Made by a program: the position numbers and the translations under genes
DNA from: Bubalus kerabau
Lineage: Eukaryota > Chordata > Mammalia > Artiodactyla > Bovidae
Direction: 5' to 3'
Assembly: GCF_029407905.1 (NCBI RefSeq)
Contig: NC_073624.1
Span: forward strand, 116,994,001 to 117,058,000
Length of the DNA stretch: 64,000 bases
Notes under the pieces: generated by a model
Database searches by the model: none
What the model was told of the DNA's origin: nothing
Seen by the model: the letters and a program-made list of their open reading frames with translations, nothing else
In this document: positions 56,551 to 64,000 of the stretch, in pieces
Layout of the letters: each line of letters starts with the position of its first letter
Numbering within the stretch: position 1 is the first letter of the stretch

Positions 56551-56795
56551 AGAAACTCCAGTACTTTGGCCACCTCATGCGAAGAGTTGACTCATTGGAA
56601 AAGACTCTGATGCTGGGAGGGATTGGGGGCAGGAGGAGAAGGGGACCACAGAGGATGAGATGGCTGGATGGCATCACTGACTCGATGGACTTGAGTCTGA
56701 GTGAACTCTGGGAGTTGGTGATGGACAGGGAGGCCTGGCGTGCTGCGATTCATGGGGTCGCAAAGAGTCGGACATGACTGAGCGACTGAACTGAA
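56551..56795 (+). mobile_element. BovB 3' end (245 bp)
   Basis: From 'aaactccagtactttggcca' to 'gagcgactgaactgaa'. The open frame 56451-56777 enters it from unique DNA and encodes the BovB C-terminal blocks (RVDSLEKTLMLGG, QRMRWLDG). It is a fusion by chance, not a gene. Confidence 0.95.
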
Positions 56796-58611
56796 GGAGG
56801 TATACATTAGTGTCCAACAGAGTAAAGAGAGGGCTGCGTGACTCGACCGTCAGAGTCAGAAGAGGACTCTTATCCAGGACAGGCGTTCCCGGTGCTGCTC
56901 TTTCTCCTACCCCAAGCCCGTCACTGCAGGCTGGATGGAAGTGGGTAATCCAAGGGACTACGCCTCATACCAGCCTTGCTTTCCACGTGGGAGACCTAAT
57001 TTAGAGCAACCTTTTAAGACATATCCTGACATACTTTTCCAGCAGGTGATGCCACTTACATGGCTTCCCTGCTATGAAAATTCTTTTTTCAATTTTCTGC
57101 AAAATATGATTGAGGAGACTGCCATTACTGAAAAAGAGCGTATTTCCCCATCTATACTGTACCTGCTTGTGTGTATTTTCCCAAACATGTCAATCTTTCT
57201 CCCTATTGCATTTTATTTTTTAAAGATCAACTTTTCTCATTACAGTTCATGGCATTCTGTTTTATGTCATTGTAACCCTGACTGCCATGTAAAAATGAGT
57301 CCTGCAGTGTAGGAAGCCTGATGATAATAACAGATAAGTCTGTTTTCTAGAAACTGTGCATTCCACAGCAGCCCCAGCATATACGATTCTTAAATAATCT
57401 CTTTGTTTTTTTCCCTCAAACAGAAGGCAGTCAAGTCAACCAGTTTATTCTTCCAGTATTGTAAGAGAACTCTCATGCATTTTCCAATCTTTTCTTTTTT
57501 TTAAACTGCTGTTGTAAAGTTTAGTGTGCTTTGGGATGTGTCGTTCCTTATTTCTTAAGGGTCAACTGTGCTGAGAGAGAGAAGGTCAACCTAAATAGTT
57601 CTCAGATTTCATTTCGGGGAATTCCAGGTCCCAGCTCAGCTTGTTTTGTGCATGTCCACCTATCAAGGCTCAGCCCTCTGTTGTTGCAGCTGTTGCTGAG
57701 TATAGAGCCCATTTATTCCCCATCAGCTGGAGCTTCCTGTAAGTGTTACCCAGATGCTTTTTCCTATTCCTACTCAGTTGAGATTTTTACAAGTTTATTG
57801 AAGAGTTTGAACTCTCCAGGACTTTGGAATACATATCTCTAGTGTCCAATGGCTTTTCAAAACCTGGATGCAATCGTAGCAGCAAACTATCAGAGATGTC
57901 AATTGTCTTGTTCAGCCTCTGCGAAGGTCTTGGCGCCTCCATGCAGAATGGGGGAAATGCAGGGAGGAGATAGAATGAACACATGAAAAGTTTCTTTCAT
58001 CATACCCTCTGTCCCCAGCCATGCTGCAGCGGAGACAGTCTTAAGATGGAAGGAGAGCTCAGAGTCACAGCCCTGAATCGGGTCCTTTGTCCTAAGATAA
58101 GAAGAATTGTAGTGACTTGTCCAAGGTCATCTGGCTAGTTATGCCATTATCTTATAATATGTGTACTTTTGATCTTGGAAAAAGAATCTCAAGGTGATAA
58201 ACAAGGAGTTACTTTTTGCAGAGAAATTTTTGTTCTTGTTATTATTTATCTTAGGGGTCATGGAACATTGCTGGTGATAGATTGAATATGGTCTGTTCTT
58301 TCCAACTTGTCAGAAATGTGTATTTTTGATAAGATAGAAATGTAAATATATATACTGTATCTATATAAACACTCATACCTGTGCATGTGTTTTACTTTTA
58401 TTAACAGTTACTTTGTCACAGGGCCAGGAGGCAAACGCATTTGCATTTGTGCAAAATGAAAACATCAAAGTTGTAAAATAAATTGACCCAGTATATACTA
58501 AATGAGGCACTTCAATTCGGATAAGTCACGTCTGATATAAGCTACAAGAATATGAAATGGTACACGTGAATATCCTTCCTTTTTTTCCCTATAAAATTCG
58601 AGTAAAAATAT
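56796..58611. other. Unassigned; MIR trace at 58090-58145
   Basis: No gene seen. 'gtgacttgtccaaggtcatc' at about 58112-58131 is a short minus-strand MIR core. Confidence 0.5.
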
Positions 58612-58835
58612 GGGCTTCCAGGGGAGCACTAGAGATAAAGAACCTGCCTGCCCATGCAGGAGACATAAGAGGAGGGAATTTGAACCCTGGGTCGGTAAGA
58701 ACCCCCGAAGGAGGAAATGACAACCCACTTCAGTATGCTCACCTGAGGAATCCCATGGACAGAGGAGCTTGGCAGGCTACGCAGTCCACAGGGTCACAGA
58801 GTCAGACACAACTTAAGTGACTTAGCACGCACGCA
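58612..58835 (+). mobile_element. Bov-tA SINE
   Basis: Head 'gggcttccaggggagcac', tail 'cttagcacgcacgc'. Possible TSD gagtaaaaatat (58600-58611) and gagcaaaaatgt (58836-58847), with two mismatches. Confidence 0.93.
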
Positions 58836-58839
58836 GAGC

Positions 58840-59189
58840 AAAAATGTAATGTTCTAAAATACAGGAGAATGCTGTTAACACATTCAGACCTCGCCTCGCT
58901 CTCTTTCCCTTCCTTTGCTACACTCTTGTTAATCTTCTTGATTTTTAATCCTGTGATTTAAAAATTCCTCTGCTAGTTTCCCAGGACAGCAATCACAGTA
59001 CTTTTGTTTGCATCATCTTTTGGAGACTTTGCGTCACTGGGCAAATTCTGGCCAGGATTCATCAGCTGCATCTTTTACTTCCTAGTTAATACTGAGTCTA
59101 AGGGGATCAAAGAAGGGGATCCTACTTTGCTGACACTTCCCCTGGCTCCTTGCAGCACGTTCATCGATTTACTTGTCTGTAGTTAACAA
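58840..59189. other. Unassigned
   Basis: No gene or family recognised. Confidence 0.5.
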
Positions 59190-59400
59190 TAGGCACTCTG
59201 GAGTCAGATTGCACGGATTGGAATCCAGGCTCTACCTCTGTTAGCTAGGCAATCTTGGGTTAGCTATTTAAACTATCTGAGCTACTTTTCCCTGTTTTTA
59301 AAAACCATGAATAATAATGGCATCTCACATACAGGATTTGGGGGAAGGTCAAATGAGATAATCCATGTGAAGCAATTATTTCCTGGTGCCAATTAAAAGT
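59190..59400 (+). mobile_element. MIR SINE
   Basis: 'ctctggagtcagattgcacg', 'tgttagctaggcaatcttgg' and 'caaatgagataatccatgtg' in MIR order. Confidence 0.85.
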
Positions 59401-60889
59401 GCTGTAAAGAATTGCTGTTATTCTGGTTATATATGAAATTAAGTATTCTTAACCTTGAGAGAGATGGAGAAGGTCATATTGCCTAGATTTTCTGAAAGTA
59501 CACCTGAATGGCGCTGTGGGCCTCCATGGCCAGCCCACGCAGGTGCACAGAGCTATTCTGTGGACCTGTCCGTCACCGAGTTGTCATTCTCTCTGCTCTC
59601 TTGACTTTCAAAGGATGAAGCGGAAGGCCCATTGTTAGCCACTGAAGGATATCCATTGGCCAGAGTACATCTGACATCTGTCTCTTACAGAACAAAAAAA
59701 TCATTCTTTATTCATATTCTAACTTCCTCTCCAGGAAGTAAAACAATGCAGCAGACAAGAACCTTCTGTCTAAGGTGAGTTCAGGCTAGAAAAGCAGAAA
59801 AATAGAGCTGTGCCCAGCTTTCTTGCTTCCTTTCTCCCATTCTTATAAATGCATTATAAGATTGTTGATCTAAACGTTCGGTTTCCAAGGGTGAATGCCC
59901 CTGTGTATACATTTAAAATTCACTCATACTCCTTCTCAATAAACCGCTCACCATTCCCCAAACGACTATTCTGATTTGTTTCATTTTGTGTTAGTTTTCT
60001 AGAACTTCATTACATTATAAAGTGTGTTGTATTCTTTAGCATCTACCCTTCTTCAGACTGTTGGGGGAGTTTGGTGGCATGTCTTATGCAGAGATTCCAA
60101 GTTTATAAGGCATTAGTGTATCTTTCTGTTGTGACATCAAATGTCACTGCTGGATAGAACTACGACTATAAAAGACCGAAATATGTGTAAATGAGGACTT
60201 AAAACATATTCTCCAATAGACAAAATGATATACATACACAGTCAGCAATGGTTGAAATATATCACCGTATATTATTCAGGCAACTTTGGAGTTTTAAATT
60301 TCATTGAAAGAGTCTAGGAATCAAATAGCCATATGCATCAGATTTTGTATTTAGAAGAGGGTGTAGAGAGTGCCAGTTAACCCGGTAAGCCTGGGAAGAG
60401 GTAAGGAGTGTTCTGGTGCACTCTGGTACCCCTGTATGTCAGTTAAGTTGCTGTTTGCTTGCCAAGGGTTAGTGACTTGAGGTTGTCTTCATTTCCAAAC
60501 CTGTATGTGCCAGGTATGCTATTATTTTACTTACATAACTTTGAAAATTATATGATTGGTGAAATGTGAATGAAAAAAGAAAGGGACGTATTGATTTTAT
60601 GGCAACTAGATTTTTATGTTATGGAAAGGCACAATATATTTAGGTGGCTAAAAAAAATCTGTCAATTAAGTATGGATGAGATAATTGCTAAAGGGGAAAA
60701 CTGTATGTAGGGAAAATCAGAACAATCTAGAACTATGTACAATAATGGCTTTACATGTGTCTTTGTCTTAAGGTAAAACAACTAGACATGTGTGGAGCAG
60801 TTTATGCAACAAAGACAAAGCAAAACTAGAGAACCTATGATCAAAGACAAGTGTAGAAAACTGGATGTATTTATGTTCATCTCTATATG
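59401..60889. other. Unassigned
   Basis: AT-rich, no gene seen, no repeat recognised. Confidence 0.5.
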
Positions 60890-61779
60890 TATTATTTTTA
60901 AGTTTTTCATTGCAGAAAAACTTACCATATGCAAAATAAACAAAGTAACATAACCTCCATATACCCGTCATGCAGATCCAGTAGTTATCAGCTTTCTGCC
61001 TTTCACCTACTTCTCCTATCTCAATTAATCCCATCGTTTTTCCTTGGTTCCTTTGATTTATTTATTTATTTTTGAGGTAAACTTTATGTGCTTTGAAATG
61101 CACAGATCTTACAATTTTGTACAATTTTGACAAATAGACTTTTGTTATATACATGCTTATCACAATCGAGAACATTTCTATCTCCTCCATGCCCCTTTCC
61201 TCATGCCCCTTCCCAGGGAATGCCCCTCCCCAGATATGACCATTTTTCTGATTTCTTTTTCTTGCTTTGGTGTTTAAGAACTTCATGTGAATGAACTCAT
61301 ATAATATGTATTCTTTTGAGTCTGCCTTCTTTTCCTTGGCATAATGTATGTGAGACTCAACTGGTTGTAAGGCAGCTCAAACCAGGTTGTGAGAGTCAGT
61401 GGGGTCTCTTCCCAACTGGCAAGCACTGTCAGCTTGAAATGGGAATATTTAAGTGGGGATATTTACATTATGGAAATTGGCAAACAGTAGGAATTGGGCT
61501 TTTTTCTACCCTGAAGAGTCAGCTGTTAGCACACCACTGGTTTCACTCATGTGGTCAGGTGAATCAGGAAAAAAATCCTTTATATTACAGACTAGTGTTT
61601 CTTTAAATAGATACACCATGATCATTTGTCAATATATTGTAGAGATATATTGCAAATTGTGTTGATATATATTTGTATTTTTCTAGTTTGGGGCTATTGT
61701 GAATAAAATGGCCATGAATGTCCTTATATAAGTCTTTCTATGGACATATGTTTTTATTTATTTTGAATAAATACCTAGG

Positions 61780-62024
61780 CTTCCCATTAGGGTTAGGGTT
61801 ATGGTTCCCTGGCTTCCCTGGTGGCTCACTTGGGAAAGCGTCTGCCTGCAATGTGGGGGACACAGGGTTCAATCCCTGGGTCGGGAAGATCCCCTGGTGA
61901 AGGAAATGGCAACCCACTCAAGTATTCTTGCCTGGAGAATCCCATGGACAGAGTAGCCTGGTGGGCTACAGTCCATAGGGTCACAAGAGTCGGACTCAAC
62001 TGAGTGACTAACACTTTCACTTTC
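61780..62024 (+). mobile_element. Bov-tA SINE with telomere-like 5' bases and TSD
   Basis: The TSD aaatacctagg is perfect at 61769-61779 and 62025-62035. The SINE proper starts at about 61810 (ggcttccctggtggctc). It is preceded inside the TSD by ~30 extra bases that include ttagggttagggttatgg. Confidence 0.93.
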
Positions 62025-62115
62025 AAATACCTAGGAGTGGGATTGCATATAATTTTAGCTGAAAATTAAATGTTCTGGGTATGGAAGCATCTTTATTTAA
62101 ATAATTTTTATATTA

Positions 62116-62190
62116 TTATTATATTATCAAACTCAGGTCTCCCACATTTCAGGCAGACGTTTTACCCTCTGAGCCACCAGAGAAGCCCAG
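62116..62190 (-). mobile_element. tRNA-like SINE head only, with TSD
   Basis: Only the first ~60 bases of Bov-tA (the tRNA-Glu-like part, ctgggcttctctggtggctc ... gagtttgat on the minus strand), followed by a short AATATAATAA-type end. No BovB tail is present. The TSD tttttatatta is perfect at 62105-62115 and 62191-62201. Confidence 0.85.
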
Positions 62191-63327
62191 TTTTTATATT
62201 AATGAACTTTAAATTGACTGATCCACTGACCTAGTCCAGAGCACATGGACTTACCTTGGTAAGGCTACAAATTCTCAAAAGTTTTTATTTATATGTTTAT
62301 TTAAAAATAATAAAATAAAGCAAACATACAAAAACAGAATAAAATGCAAAACAGCTAAAAATGTACATCCCAATGAATTATTGCAAAGTGATTGTCTAGC
62401 TACCACCTAGGTCAAGAAATAGAATGTTGCCAGCATCTCAGAGAAGTTCCTTAACCTCCTATCTGGTTATGACCTCCTTTATTCCTCCTTCACAAAGATT
62501 ATCATTATCCTGACTTTATAGTATCACTTCCTTGCTTTTCTTTACAGTTTTATCATCCACATATGTGTTTCTAAATGTTATAATTTAGTAATGGTGACTT
62601 TCAAATGAAAATATGCATTCCTTTTTTTAAATTTTAAGATGAAACTTTACTAAGCTTATAAACAATATTGGAATAGTTAAGATAACAAGATACATGTTAT
62701 CTTAAGTTTTATTGGTTAGATTTATCAACCTTGGTTAAATAAGAATTACTTAAGTACTTGGAAGGTGTTTGGAGTTAGGCAAATACATGAAATGCTTATA
62801 AAGGAAACCAGGTATAATAAATTTATTAAGGTAGCAGTTTCAAACATAAAGGGGATTTAATAAAGCTACAAAAACCTCCTGAAAATAATTGCTTGAAATT
62901 TGGAAGATTCATAATTAAAATAATAGATTAATAAGCTGAACTTAAATAAGGTTCTACATTTATGATGTTAATAAATTCAATATATTTTTTTAACTGAAAT
63001 AGTCTTTTTTTCCCCCCATTGGCTATCTGTTTTACATATGGCAATGTATGTTTCCAGAAATCATGCATTCTTATATGTCTGGTATCTTTAGCTAAAAATT
63101 AGATTTGTAAGACATTTGTGAGTTTTTCATGTTGTGTGTAACAATTTGTTAATTTTAATTGCTTTATACTACTCTGTTGTATGAGTTTTCTTATTATTTT
63201 CTAATGGCATGAAAATTTGGGAGTTCTCAGTTTGGGAAAATTGTGAATAATGCTACCATGAACATTATTGTATTGAATATTTGAATCCTGATGCATATGT
63301 ATATAATTTTCTGCATACTTACATATT

Positions 63328-63685
63328 GTCTTAGTTTGACCCACTATAACAAGTCACCACAGACTGGGTGACTTCAACAACAAGCATCTATCTCTCACAG
63401 TTCTGAGAGCTGGGAAGTCCAAGATCAGGGTGCCAGCGGATCCAGTGTCTTGGGAGAGCTCACTTCCTCGTTTGCAAGTGGCCATCTTCTTGCTATGTCC
63501 TCACGGGGCAGAGAGCAGCGAGAGGAAGCAAGCTCCCTCCTGTCTCTCTTCTTACAAAGGTCACTAATCCCATTGTGAGGATTTTGCCCTCATGACCTTA
63601 TTATTTCCCAAAGGACCCACCTTCTAATACCATCGCATTTGGGTTAGGACATGAATTTTAGGGGAAAGCAAATAAGCAGTTCATA
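63328..63685 (-). mobile_element. MLT1/MST-type (MaLR) LTR
   Basis: 'accacagactgggtgacttc', 'ctgggaagtccaagatcagg', 'catgaccttattatttccc' and 'cccaccttctaataccatcg' form a well-preserved reversed MaLR LTR. No internal sequence. Confidence 0.9.
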
Positions 63686-64000
63686 GAAAATATGCATGTC
63701 TTTATTATGTAAATAATAGAATGTCTTCCAAATGTACTTGTTCCTGCTGTCTTGGAATATATAGAATTCTCATTTTCCCATATTCTCTTTTGTTTTCCTT
63801 CTTAATTTTAGTCATTTTATGGATATATATAGTCATCAGCCAACAAAAAAGTTTCCTCTTTATCTCTTATAGTGCTTGTTTTCCTTAAAATCTACTTATT
63901 TAGGCATTAAGATGACTAAATTTTTTTGGTAAATGTTTGAAAATTCTTTTTCACCCTTTAAATTTTGTCTACATTTCTCCTGTATATAATAGCATTAAGA

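Larger units (their letters stand above)
60890..64000 (-). mobile_element. L1M LINE mosaic (minus), with several insertions
   Basis: Recognisable L1M pieces are at about 60890-61355 ('catgcccctttcctcatgcc', 'gaatgaactcatataatatg'), 61683-62110 ('tttggggctattgtgaata', 'ctatggacatatgtttttat'), 62290-62600 ('accacctaggtcaagaaata'), 63070-63325 and 63690-64000. They are separated by unassigned stretches (61360-61682, 62201-62285) and by a possible older L1 insertion at 62621-63055. Continuity as one element is inferred. Confidence 0.6.

Noticed and set aside
56451..56777. 108-aa plus frame that looks like a novel fusion protein
   Set aside because: Its second half is the antisense-free BovB C-terminus and the first half is chance read-through from flanking DNA. 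No promoter, splice or conservation evidence.
61787..61804. Telomere repeat tract
   Set aside because: Only two exact TTAGGG units and one altered unit, within a SINE insertion. Not a telomere or a true interstitial telomeric array.
1..64000. A novel gene cluster or defence-type system
   Set aside because: The window is repeat-rich vertebrate DNA. All long frames trace to BovB, L1 or SINE sequence, and no set of adjacent intact genes exists.

Overview
The window is nuclear DNA from a pecoran ruminant (cattle, sheep, goat, deer or a relative). The evidence is its repeat content. It holds many BovB LINE copies together with the SINEs that borrow the BovB tail (tRNA-Glu-headed Bov-tA, dimeric BOV-A2 and an ART2A-type copy). 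It also holds cetartiodactyl CHR SINEs, a ruminant mariner MITE, artiodactyl L1 3' ends and ruminant ERV LTRs. These lie on a background of old mammalian MIR, L2, L3/CR1, hAT-Charlie/MER5A, MLT1 and L1M/HAL1 sequence. The exact species cannot be read from the sequence.

I found no protein-coding exon or working RNA gene that I can defend. The longest open frames (for example minus 39283-38429, minus 38241-37564, plus 7765-8256 and minus 2582-1971) are reverse-transcriptase remnants of BovB. Most other open frames are shadows of Bov-type SINEs, which are open in several frames. The window is best read as intergenic or deep intronic. Family names rest on remembered consensus sequence, not on a database search. 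Element edges are good to a few bases where a target-site duplication (TSD) is given, and otherwise to about 10-30 bases.

Layout. 0-9 kb: MIR, a 5'-truncated BovB, Bov-tA copies, an L2 split by a Bov-tA, a MIR carrying a mariner MITE, and a 1.1 kb BovB. 9-15 kb: L3 trace, MIR, Bov-tA, a minus-strand ERV LTR with a tRNA-Glu-like sequence beside it, and an L2 interrupted by an internal L1 ORF2 piece. 15-24 kb: short BovB tails, hAT and MER5A copies, a chimeric BovB/Bov-tA insertion, L2, MIR, BOV-A2 and a U6 snRNA fragment. 24-37 kb: L1 3' ends, HAL1/L1M, BOV-A2, two CHR SINEs and a long minus-strand L1M tract. 37-39.4 kb: the longest BovB (2.17 kb). 39-48 kb: a MIR broken by two LTRs, an LTR-like tract, and a dense SINE cluster with two back-to-back BOV-A2 dimers. 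48-57 kb: largely unassigned DNA plus ART2A, L1, an inverted Bov-tA pair, an MLT1 LTR and a BovB tail. 57-64 kb: mostly unassigned, then a minus-strand L1M mosaic holding a Bov-tA with telomere-like 5' bases, a SINE-head-only insertion and a second MLT1 LTR.

Nothing here forms a gene system. The most interesting observations are insertion structures: a two-RNA chimeric retrotransposition (17.9 kb), a tRNA-head-only SINE with its own TSD (62.1 kb), inverted SINE pairs (46.8 and 53.6 kb), a U6 5' fragment (22.2 kb), an L1 fragment without a 3' end (14.3 kb), and a tRNA-Glu-like sequence abutting an LTR (13.4 kb).
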